A DNA stretch of 64,000 nt from Chlorogloeopsis sp038404745 (GTDB lineage Bacteria > Cyanobacteriota > Cyanobacteriia > Cyanobacteriales > Nostocaceae): assembly GCF_038404745.2 (NCBI RefSeq), contig NZ_JAYKTT020000075.1, positions 41,983 to 105,982 on the forward strand. Direction: 5' to 3'. Both the position numbers and the translations under genes were made by a program. The notes beneath the pieces are model-generated. The model was not told the origin of the DNA and did not search any database. It saw only the letters and a list, made by a program, of their open reading frames with translations. Positions 54,876 through 62,534 of this stretch are shown piece by piece. Every line of letters starts with the position of its first letter. Position 1 is the stretch's first letter.

Positions 54876-56111
54876 ATGATATTTACACTGTCTTCTCACA
54901 ATGTTATTCAGTATTTGCAAAAAGCAGATCTGTGTAGCTTAGAAGATGGCGCATCAGCCAAAAACTTGCCAGAGACTAACAAAAAAAATGCCAACTTACT
55001 GGTGACTCTCAAAGGCGATCGCACACTGCTAGTCAAACAGGAACATCAGATTGACGATCATCGCATTCCGCAAGAGTTTTTCAAGGAATGGCTGTTTCAT
55101 CAACTGTTGCAGCAGTTCCCAGTTTTAGGAAACATTGCAGAAATCGCGTCGTTAGTTGTGCATTTTGATGAGGAAAATTTTATCCTTATTCGCAACTATC
55201 TAACGGAATATTTAGAACTTGGGGATTTTTATCAAAGAATCGACATTTACCCTTCAGAAATTGCTACTGCTATTGGTAGTAGCTTGGGTGTGCTGCATCG
55301 TGCCACATTTAATCGCCGCGAGTATCGTGATTTTATGGCAACTGCTCCTCAAGGGCAGTTTCGCTATCAGTTTTACAATCCTGCTCAAGGTATAGAGTCA
55401 ATTAATTTAGATATTTTCGGTAACGCTCCAACCCAAGCACTAAAATTTTATGCTCTTTACCAACGCTACGAGAGCATAGAAGCAGCGATCGCAGAATTAG
55501 CAGCTTTATGGGAACCTTGTTGTCTAACTCACAACGATCTAAAACTGGAAAATATTTTAGTGCATTCTCGGTGGAATCAACTAGATAACTGCCTGGTGCG
55601 GCTAATTGACTGGGAAGCTTGTGCCTGGGGAGAACCCGCCTTTGATTTAGGAACTTTAGTCGCAAGTTATTTAAGAATTTGGCTAGAAAGTCTAGTCGTA
55701 GATGCCTCGCTCACCTTAGAAGAATCTCTACAGCTAGCAGCTACACCTTTGGAATTTCTTCAGCCTTCTATACTGGCATTAATCCAAGCTTATCTCAATG
55801 CTTTTCCCATGATTTTGGAGTATCGGCACGACTTGATCCAGCGAGTGGTTCAATTTGCGGGTTTAATTTTGATTCAAAATATTCAAGACAGTATTCAAGA
55901 TGACAGACACTTTGATAATATGAGTGTCTATATACTCCAAGTAGCCAAAGATTTACTAACGAAACCCCAAGAATCTGTAATGACAGTTTTTGGTTTATCT
56001 GAATCAGAAATTGTCAAACCATTTACAAAATTAAGTAAACATCCACAAGCAAACAAGGAACAGAATTTAGTTCGCGTCTTTTACAACAAAACCCGTTTAC
56101 GTGGGTGTTAA
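54876..56111 (+). CDS. APH-fold phosphotransferase
   Basis: A 411-residue kinase of the aminoglycoside/choline kinase superfamily. The catalytic loop THNDLKLEN gives H219-x-D221 and N226, and the metal-binding Asp is D245 in LIDWEACAWGEPAFDLG; a beta-3 Lys is in LLVKQE. The active site is therefore complete. It is followed after 100 bp by a HopA1-family gene. In thioviridamide-type RiPP clusters (TvaC/TvaD) and class V lanthipeptide clusters (LxmK/LxmY) such a kinase phosphorylates Ser/Thr and a HopA1-like partner eliminates phosphate. That role is inferred from pairing. Confidence 0.85.
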   Translation: MIFTLSSHNVIQYLQKADLCSLEDGASAKNLPETNKKNANLLVTLKGDRTLLVKQEHQIDDHRIPQEFFKEWLFHQLLQQFPVLGNIAEIASLVVHFDEENFILIRNYLTEYLELGDFYQRIDIYPSEIATAIGSSLGVLHRATFNRREYRDFMATAPQGQFRYQFYNPAQGIESINLDIFGNAPTQALKFYALYQRYESIEAAIAELAALWEPCCLTHNDLKLENILVHSRWNQLDNCLVRLIDWEACAWGEPAFDLGTLVASYLRIWLESLVVDASLTLEESLQLAATPLEFLQPSILALIQAYLNAFPMILEYRHDLIQRVVQFAGLILIQNIQDSIQDDRHFDNMSVYILQVAKDLLTKPQESVMTVFGLSESEIVKPFTKLSKHPQANKEQNLVRVFYNKTRLRGC

Positions 56112-56211
56112 GAAAAGTATTAAGTGTCCAGGATAAAGTAGGAACTGTGGAGTATAACGTAATTAACTTCATCTTTTTCCACGCTCCTCTCAAAGTATTT
56201 AAGTTTGAATC

Positions 56212-57312
56212 ATGCTAGGTTCTTGCGATCGTGAACTGCTCGATATTGCCAGCAATATCCAGATTGAATCTAAATTTTGCATTTGCCATCCCAATTATCA
56301 GCCCTTTGCCTTGCCAAGTCAGTTAGCACAGAGATTTCAGAAAAATTCTACAGAGCTACAGTATAAGTATCTGACTCTGCTACTGCGAAATTTTATTTAC
56401 GGTATTTATTACAACGGTTCGTTGCAAAGTATCTTGTCATTAAAAGCCGAGCCTACAGATTATTTACCACATAAATCTTTAGAAAATAACTCGATTTTGG
56501 GAATTGATAGGCAATTATACGAGCAATTGCACGAGAGCAATCACGGCATTGGTTACTTTGATCCTGATTGGCAGGTATTGCGTCGAGAACCTGATGGCAG
56601 TTTAGCAGTGACTAAAGGTGGCTTGACGATGCACATAGAAAGCGTTAGTCTAGCTCCTGCAAAGCAGGCTCGGCATTTAGAACCAACGATGCAAGCTGCC
56701 AAGGTGGGAGATGTTATTGACATTTGGATGCCCAAGAACCGACTTCAATATGGTTGCTACGTGGCAGTCAGCAATCTTGGGCAAAAAGTACAAGCAAACT
56801 TTGACACTGATTTGGGAAGAGGGCGAATTTACTTGAATTTAACTCCATCAGGAGCGATCGCGATGATGGAGAGCTTGACACTGGAACTGAATGATGCATC
56901 TATTCCCTTTAGTTTTCAAGTTCCGTACAATTACTCTGCTTACGGACGTTACGATTCAGGGGTACTTTACTTTGAACGTCACGACTATCCCGCAGTTAGG
57001 AGAGTTTTACAAGCCGTATATGCACAACACCAATCTCATTTTCATCCAGAAACTCCCCTGTTTACAAAGTTTTTAGCACCTGGGCTAAGTCTTGCCGAAG
57101 AACCAAACCAAAAGTTTGTTGCTGAAGAAAGTTTTGGTATAAACCGTTGTCAAATCGTTGCAAACGCTTTATTGGAGGCTTGGCAAAAAGGCAAGAATTC
57201 TGTTGAAGAACGCATACAAACTATTTATAAACATTTTGCTAAATTTGGCATTGATTTGCAGCGTCCCTATCTCAATCCCTGTTCTGAGGATATATATTAT
57301 CCTTTGAGTTGA
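56212..57312 (+). CDS. HopA1-family protein (putative RiPP lyase partner)
   Basis: A 366-residue soluble protein. Features of the HopA1 effector-like family are the central QVLRREPDGSLAVTKGGLTM, the VGDVIDIWMPKNRL strand, GRGRIYLNLTPSGAIAMME and the FLAPGLSLAEEP / ESFGINRCQIVANALLEAW blocks near the C-terminus. Outside type III secretion the family includes the lyase subunits TvaD and LxmY of RiPP pathways. It is co-directional with and 100 bp behind the kinase gene. A role as phospho-Ser/Thr lyase is inferred; no cyclase or Cys decarboxylase is adjacent. Confidence 0.82.
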   Translation: MLGSCDRELLDIASNIQIESKFCICHPNYQPFALPSQLAQRFQKNSTELQYKYLTLLLRNFIYGIYYNGSLQSILSLKAEPTDYLPHKSLENNSILGIDRQLYEQLHESNHGIGYFDPDWQVLRREPDGSLAVTKGGLTMHIESVSLAPAKQARHLEPTMQAAKVGDVIDIWMPKNRLQYGCYVAVSNLGQKVQANFDTDLGRGRIYLNLTPSGAIAMMESLTLELNDASIPFSFQVPYNYSAYGRYDSGVLYFERHDYPAVRRVLQAVYAQHQSHFHPETPLFTKFLAPGLSLAEEPNQKFVAEESFGINRCQIVANALLEAWQKGKNSVEERIQTIYKHFAKFGIDLQRPYLNPCSEDIYYPLS

Positions 57313-57375
57313 TACACCTGAAGATGCATTGCGGGCGTGTAATCGCGCCCTTGGATATTCAAATAGCGATCGCCC

Positions 57376-57879
57376 CTAATTGGATGATGGGTGTTCATCT
57401 TGAATGACTCGCGAACGCCGTTTGCTCAAGAGCCAAGCCAGTATTGTACCAAAGCCAAAAATATTCACCTGCCGAACACCATGCATTCCCCATCTACCAT
57501 CCTCGAAAACTGTACTTGAAGCACCACCGATGGTGGCTCCCTCCACTGTAATAATTTATCCTCCCACTGTATAAACATCGCCATCAACACGAGCACCCTT
57601 TTCTAAAATCACATCACCATCAACAGCGATCGCTGTCTGGGTGACTCGTGCTCCTTCTTGAATTGTCACCATCCCTCCGATGGCAAGAGCATTTTCCACA
57701 GTCTGTTTAGGAGCAACTATCACATCACTACCAAAATGTATAATATTAGTTTTATTAATGTTAATATCAGTTTGCGCTAGGACTGTTGTTGAGAACAGAA
57801 TTGCGCTCAGGGTTGATAGTAATAACAAAATCAAGCGGTTGAGAGTATTCCGTTTCACTCTGCTTTCCCCTGATTCCAA
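57376..57879 (-). pseudogene. Exported beta-helix (bactofilin-like) protein interrupted by one in-frame TAA
   Basis: The N-terminal 107 residues have a signal peptide (LILLLLSTLSAILFSTTVLAQ) and a right-handed repeat region (GGMVTIQEGARVTQTAIAVD, VILEKGARVDGDVYTVGG). A TAA at 57556-57558 then stops the frame. The same frame continues for 59 more sense codons (IITVEGATIGGASSTVFEDG on to a membrane anchor IFGFGTILAWLLSKRR) before a TAG at 57376. The coherent topology across the stop (signal, repeats, anchor, basic tail) indicates a recent nonsense mutation, a sequencing error or readthrough. Confidence 0.65.
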
Positions 57880-57966
57880 AGTATCTTTAATACCCTATTT
57901 TGTTTATGAGCTTTATATTCAGATATATTCAGAAATTAAATCTATACAATTGGCGAAAATTGACTC

Positions 57967-58413
57967 ATGCCTTTTACTTATCATCGCACCGTCCGCTTTC
58001 AAGATACTGATGCCGCTGGTGTAGTTTACTTTGCCAACGTTTTAAGTATTTGTCATGAAGCGTATGAAGAATCTTTAGAAGCATCAGGTATTCATCTCAA
58101 AGAATTTTTTAGTAATTCCTCTCTAGCTTTTCCCATTGTTCATACTAATGTAGATTTTCTAAGACCAATGTTTTGTGGTGATAAGTTAACTATTAGTTTA
58201 GTGCCACAAAAGCTAGGCGTTGATAAATTTGAAATTAATTACGAAATTTTAGTTGCTGATGTCATGGTTTCTAAGGCTATAACCAGACACGTTTGTATTG
58301 AGACAAATAGTAGAAATAGAACAGAGTTGCCTGAATCAGTGATGAGATGGTTGGAAATAAACCGCAAAGACGCAGAGAACACTGAAAGAAGAAAATCAAG
58401 AGAAGCGATTTGA
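57967..58413 (+). CDS. menI: 1,4-dihydroxy-2-naphthoyl-CoA hydrolase
   Basis: A 148-residue hotdog-fold thioesterase. The N-terminal motif YHRTVRFQDTDAAGVVYFAN with the catalytic Asp and the HEAYEESLEASG helix match the 4HBT-type DHNA-CoA thioesterase of cyanobacteria (Synechocystis Slr0204). The enzyme releases 1,4-dihydroxy-2-naphthoate, the substrate of MenA, in phylloquinone synthesis. Location next to menE, menC and menA supports this over a generic acyl-CoA thioesterase. The last 20 residues are charged and less conserved. Confidence 0.85.
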   Translation: MPFTYHRTVRFQDTDAAGVVYFANVLSICHEAYEESLEASGIHLKEFFSNSSLAFPIVHTNVDFLRPMFCGDKLTISLVPQKLGVDKFEINYEILVADVMVSKAITRHVCIETNSRNRTELPESVMRWLEINRKDAENTERRKSREAI

Positions 58414-58475
58414 GGCGAGAGACAGTACACAATCTTTAATTTCATAAATCCTTCTGCCTACTGTCACGCCACATG

Positions 58476-59966
58476 CTACAACGCGCTTAACCCGCAAGGG
58501 CGCAGTGGCTCCTCTGGCTTCTGCCTTATTTTTAGATATTCTCTGGCTTCTTGCTGTAGCTGTTGACGATTAATTTTGCCTTGAGAATTACGAGGTAAAA
58601 ATTGTACAGGAATCCAGTATTTGGGAATTTTGAATTTACTGAGTTTATCTTTCAGTAAATTTTGAATCTCCTCTAAAGAGGTATTTTCATGTTTGGGGAC
58701 ATAAATGGCTGTTACAGCTTGTCCCCAGTCTTGATCTGGTATTCCAATGACACAAATATCAGTTACCATCGCAGTAGCTCTGATTGCTGCTTCAATTTCC
58801 AAGGGATAGACATTTTCACCACCTGTGATGATTTTGCTGCTACTACGTCCAATAATATTTAAGTAGCCTTCGTTATCGAAGAATCCTAAATCATCTGTTT
58901 TGAAAATAGAAACTGAGCCAGAATTAGCTACTCTAAAAGCAGTATTTAAAGGATAGTAACCAAGGTATAAAGACTTAGCTTGAATAGCAATATTGCCAAT
59001 CTGATTGGTATGTAAAACTTCACCTTGTTCGCTACAAATAGTGACTTTGGCATGGGGAAGAATTTGACCACAGTTTACTTTACCATGAAGAAAATCATCA
59101 GGTTTGAGAGTGGCAATTCCAGAAGCAGTTTCAGTCATACCGTAGGTAAGAGATAAGTGAATTTGATAGTATCTCGCTTTTTCTAACAGTTCATCCCAAG
59201 CTGGCGCGCCTCCCAAAAGAACTGTTTGAAATTGGGAAAGCCATTGAGTTAAATCCAAGTTTTGAAGCAGGCGTTGTAATTGAGTTGGTACTAAAGATAT
59301 GAAAAAATCTGATAGATTTATATTAACTAATTGACCAAATTCTAATTGTTGAAAAGGCAAAATAACTAGTTTTCCACTAGTGATAAAACAACGCATAAAT
59401 TGCATTAAACCACTGACATGATATAACGGCAAAACGCAAAATGAATTGACTTGGTGTAACTGAAAATATTCTGTAAATCCATGTACAGATGCTATCAGTG
59501 TATCCCAAGTATGAATCGCAAATTTAATCTTTCCCGATGAACCACCAGTAGGAATCATAATTTGTGGAGAGTCAGAGAATCTACCAAGAGTTTCCTTCTC
59601 CCCGCATCCTCTTAATTCCCCGCTTCCCCGCGTCCCCACCTCCCTGTGTCCTCTTAATTCTATTCCCCAAATAATATCTGGCTGTACAAGTTCCAATACT
59701 TGTTGCCATTCATGTTTTACCCAATTGGGATTACAAAGAAAAACTGAACTATTACTTGCACAAGCAGCAAGAAAGCCTGCTAGAAACCGTGCTGGTTCGC
59801 GTTCGGCTAAGATGATTTTTGGTGGTGTTTGACAATGCGAAAATTGCTTTAATTCTAAATAGAATTTTTCAGTTAACTGTAGAAATTGATGGCTATGTTC
59901 GCAAATTAACCAATCATGAGGCAGGGAATATGCCTGCTCGAAAAGATGCTTTAAAGTTTTTACCAT
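58476..59966 (-). CDS. menE: 2-succinylbenzoate--CoA ligase
   Basis: A 496-residue ANL adenylating enzyme that activates o-succinylbenzoate in phylloquinone synthesis. Motifs: P-loop IMIPTGGSSGKIKF, LTYGMTETASG, FKTDDLGFFDNEGYLNIIGR, and the catalytic Lys in SQGKINRQQL. The ATG at 59966 overlaps the menC stop by 7 nt (ATGGTAA), indicating translational coupling. Residues about 102-124 (an RG/GE-rich stretch after WGIEL) are an in-frame repeat insertion. The C-terminal KPEEPLRPCGLSAL appears to be coded by another dispersed repeat. Confidence 0.92.
   Translation of the reverse strand: MVKTLKHLFEQAYSLPHDWLICEHSHQFLQLTEKFYLELKQFSHCQTPPKIILAEREPARFLAGFLAACASNSSVFLCNPNWVKHEWQQVLELVQPDIIWGIELRGHREVGTRGSGELRGCGEKETLGRFSDSPQIMIPTGGSSGKIKFAIHTWDTLIASVHGFTEYFQLHQVNSFCVLPLYHVSGLMQFMRCFITSGKLVILPFQQLEFGQLVNINLSDFFISLVPTQLQRLLQNLDLTQWLSQFQTVLLGGAPAWDELLEKARYYQIHLSLTYGMTETASGIATLKPDDFLHGKVNCGQILPHAKVTICSEQGEVLHTNQIGNIAIQAKSLYLGYYPLNTAFRVANSGSVSIFKTDDLGFFDNEGYLNIIGRSSSKIITGGENVYPLEIEAAIRATAMVTDICVIGIPDQDWGQAVTAIYVPKHENTSLEEIQNLLKDKLSKFKIPKYWIPVQFLPRNSQGKINRQQLQQEAREYLKIRQKPEEPLRPCGLSAL
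59595..59660. repeat. Repeat insertion inside menE
   Basis: C/T-rich sequence of iterated CCCCGCATCC, CCCCGCTTCCCCGCG and TCCTCTTAATTC words. One border is TTCTATTCCCCAA, shared with the insert in menC. It keeps the frame and adds about 22 residues to MenE. Confidence 0.65.
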
Positions 59967-60982
59967 AGATTTTCCAGCCAAACAGCATCCTCTTCAGCAA
60001 AGTAGTGGTTTATGCCAAAACCGACTGTCTGATTGTGTTGGGATAATTCTACTGCCAGTTGGAGCGCTGCTTTTCTACCAACTATTGTTTCAAACACTGA
60101 TGAAAACACAGCATCAATTTTATGCTGTTGACAAAACTGACGCAGACGAGAAGGAGAACCGACTATTCCAGGTTTGATTACAAAAATTCCTCTCCAGCCA
60201 TTTTTGTAGCAGTATTCAAGTTGTTTCAATGTGGCGATTGACTCATCTAAAGCGATCGCACTCTGATATCGCCTACTCAATTCCAACATCGCCAAAAATT
60301 CATCCACAGGTAAGGGTTGTTCAATAAATTCAATTTTCACTGGCGATTCATGATTAGCATTTACTTTGTCGCAAGTTGCCAACCATAAATTAGCTTCCTC
60401 AAAACTCAATCCGCAGTTGGCATCTAAACGCAATTTTGTAGACACTGGTAAACTTTGAAGAAGTGATTCCAAGATTTTTAGTTCAATAGCCGTAGGATAA
60501 ACAGCAATTTTCCATTTAAAAGTAGAATATCCCTGCTGCCACAGCTTTTGCCATGCCTCCAAAGCAGCCTCTCCGGCAGGCAACAAATCACTGTAATTAA
60601 GAGGATAGTGAGAGTAGGAAAAATCTGCGTCGCCGCGTCGCCGCGTCTCTGTGTCTCCGTGTCTGTTTGTCCCCGTTTCCCCGTATTCTATTCCCCAAGC
60701 TGCCGATTCAAAGCCAAATTGACACGCAGGTAAATCATCAGGGATAGAAAAAATTGTCTCTTCTGTGATTTGCGGCGATTGTTGCTGACAAAAATTTAAG
60801 GCTTGCTCTAGGGTTTCGGAACCAAACCAGGCGATTGGGGCAATTTCTCCCCAACCTACTTTCCCAGATTCATCAGTGAGGCGAAGAATAATACCCTCAC
60901 GGATTTTCCAAATACCATGGTTGGTGACAACTGCACGCACAAATTTCCGCTGGTAAGGACGAAACTCGAATTTATAGTGCAT
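59960..60982 (-). CDS. menC: o-Succinylbenzoate synthase
   Basis: A 340-residue enolase-superfamily dehydratase of phylloquinone synthesis. The active-site set is complete: KxK in TFKWKIAVY, Asp in RLDANCGL, Glu in FIEQPL, Asp in ALDES and Lys in FVIKPGIVG. Residues about 97-119 (RHGDTETRRRGD and flanks, directly after WGIEY) are a low-complexity insertion coded by GCGTCGCC/GTGTCTCC repeat words. The gene overlaps menE by 7 nt and is presumably co-transcribed with it. Confidence 0.93.
   Translation of the reverse strand: MHYKFEFRPYQRKFVRAVVTNHGIWKIREGIILRLTDESGKVGWGEIAPIAWFGSETLEQALNFCQQQSPQITEETIFSIPDDLPACQFGFESAAWGIEYGETGTNRHGDTETRRRGDADFSYSHYPLNYSDLLPAGEAALEAWQKLWQQGYSTFKWKIAVYPTAIELKILESLLQSLPVSTKLRLDANCGLSFEEANLWLATCDKVNANHESPVKIEFIEQPLPVDEFLAMLELSRRYQSAIALDESIATLKQLEYCYKNGWRGIFVIKPGIVGSPSRLRQFCQQHKIDAVFSSVFETIVGRKAALQLAVELSQHNQTVGFGINHYFAEEDAVWLENLW
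60625..60690. repeat. Repeat insertion inside menC
   Basis: Words GCGTCGCCGCG, CGCGTCTCTGTGTCTCCGTG and TCCCCGTTTCCCCG run in tandem and end in the border TTCTATTCCCCAA. The segment is in frame and adds about 22 Arg/Gly/Asp/Thr-rich residues. Confidence 0.65.
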
Positions 60983-60994
60983 TCTTCACTTTTT

Positions 60995-61110
60995 TCCCTT
61001 CTGCCGTCTGCCCTCTTTGCAGTCGCTACAACGGAGCGGAGCCGGAGACGCTTGCCTCCGGGAAACCCCCGCACGGCGCTTCTCTCCGCAACGCGCTGCT
61101 CTGTGTCTTC
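60995..61110. repeat. GC-rich dispersed repeat between menC and menA
   Basis: TTCTGCCGTCTGCCCTC heptamer words are followed by a GC-rich part with GGAGCGGAGCCGGAGACGC, TTGCCTCCGGGAAACCCCC and CGCACGGCGC, unlike the surrounding composition. Open frames through it on both strands are by-products of the repeat. Confidence 0.65.
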
Positions 61111-61114
61111 TGTC

Positions 61115-62026
61115 TTAAACCATAAATCCGGCACCAAACAGCAAACAACACCAAAAATGCACGGCGACAGCAATGAACTTACAGTTGCTGACTTTTTCTG
61201 GCTGGTAATGATTTTCTTGAACGTGACGGCATAATTTAATCGCGAAGGGTAAACTCACCCAACTCAGTAATGTCCACACGGGAAAAATTCCCCACACTAC
61301 AAACAAAACAGTGAGCACGTAAATGCTACCAGTAAACCAATGCAAGACTTGTGCGCCTCTTTGCGTACCCAGCCGAACAATCGGCGATCGCTTTCCTGCT
61401 GCTAAGTCATCTTCAACCTGGTGAAAGTGCGAACAATACAAAATTAAAGTTGTGGCAATGCCGACTATCACCGATGCTGCTAAATTGAGGATTGACCAAG
61501 TTTGCGTTTGGCTGTAATATGCTGCCGACACCGCTAAAGGGCCAAAAGCAAAAAAGCAGAGAATTTCACCTAAACCCTGATATCCTAAACGAAATGGAGG
61601 CCCTTGGTAAAGGTAGCCCAAAACACAACAAACCAGAATTAATCCAATTACTGTTGGATCATGTTGCCACCAGGCGATCGCTAGTATTCCGAACAAGCCC
61701 AAACATAAAAATAAATTACCCAACAAAAATATTAATAGCTTGTTACCGGTCAAGTTTACTAAAGAATGATGTTTATTTTTGTCAATTCCCGTTTCAGAAT
61801 CAAAAACATCATTACTGAGGTTTTCCCAGGCCAAAATTAAGATTGCTGCCGCTAAAAAAGTAAAAAATACTGCTACATTAAAAATCTTAGTTTCCGTGAA
61901 TGCTACAGCAGTTCCTACCCAGATAGGCATCATAGCCACACTGTACATGGGTGGTTTAATCGCTGCCATCCATAATTTGCGATTAGTTGGATTGTTATTA
62001 GTGATATTAATTAAATTTGCTGACAT
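61115..62026 (-). CDS. menA: 1,4-dihydroxy-2-naphthoate phytyltransferase
   Basis: A 303-residue UbiA-family prenyltransferase with about eight membrane helices. The prenyl-diphosphate-binding Asp motif is NLSNDVFDSETGID, and the second Asp-rich loop lies around HFHQVEDDLAAGKRSP. In cyanobacteria it attaches the phytyl chain to DHNA to give demethylphylloquinone in the thylakoid membrane. It is upstream of menC-menE on the same strand, separated from menC by a GC-rich repeat, and divergent from menF. Confidence 0.94.
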   Translation of the reverse strand: MSANLINITNNNPTNRKLWMAAIKPPMYSVAMMPIWVGTAVAFTETKIFNVAVFFTFLAAAILILAWENLSNDVFDSETGIDKNKHHSLVNLTGNKLLIFLLGNLFLCLGLFGILAIAWWQHDPTVIGLILVCCVLGYLYQGPPFRLGYQGLGEILCFFAFGPLAVSAAYYSQTQTWSILNLAASVIVGIATTLILYCSHFHQVEDDLAAGKRSPIVRLGTQRGAQVLHWFTGSIYVLTVLFVVWGIFPVWTLLSWVSLPFAIKLCRHVQENHYQPEKVSNCKFIAVAVHFWCCLLFGAGFMV

Positions 62027-62534
62027 TGAACAACCTTAATTCAATTCCACCTATCAACTTCATGGAATAATTCTACGCTTGGAAGGAGACACAAATAGTG
62101 TTTTACGAATTATTAAAATATTACTTACTTCATAAATCAAAATACTTCCACCAAATGTGAGTATAGTTACCTGTCATTTACCCCTCATCTCATATCTACA
62201 AGTATCTTGATAAAAGCTGTTGCTCCAAGAAACCCTCAAAAACTCCTTGATTAGCTAGTCTTCCTCGCTTTGGCTAAGTCTATTTCCATATCATCACAGC
62301 AAGTAGGTTAAAGTTGCATACATAGATTTGTATAGTTGCAAAGAGGTAATTAACAACTTTTTACAGTTCGACAAAAGTAGGCTCAAGAATAAACAGGGTA
62401 TTTCTAAACTACGCACTTGCAAATTCTCCTACGCTAGTGAAACTGTGACTCTTTATGTTACCTAGTAGAAATACGACCATGATTTCCCATTCTTTATAAA
62501 GATAAATTCACAAAAATTTACTAAACTGCTAGTG
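62027..62534. other. Divergent promoter region menA / menF
   Basis: A 508-bp AT-rich spacer between divergently transcribed phylloquinone genes. It must contain both promoters; I recognise no consensus operator, hairpin or small gene. Confidence 0.4.

Noticed and set aside
60856..61234. Frames of about 105 codons on both strands between menC and menA
   Set aside because: They arise from the GC-rich repeat and overlap the well-supported menC and menA genes.
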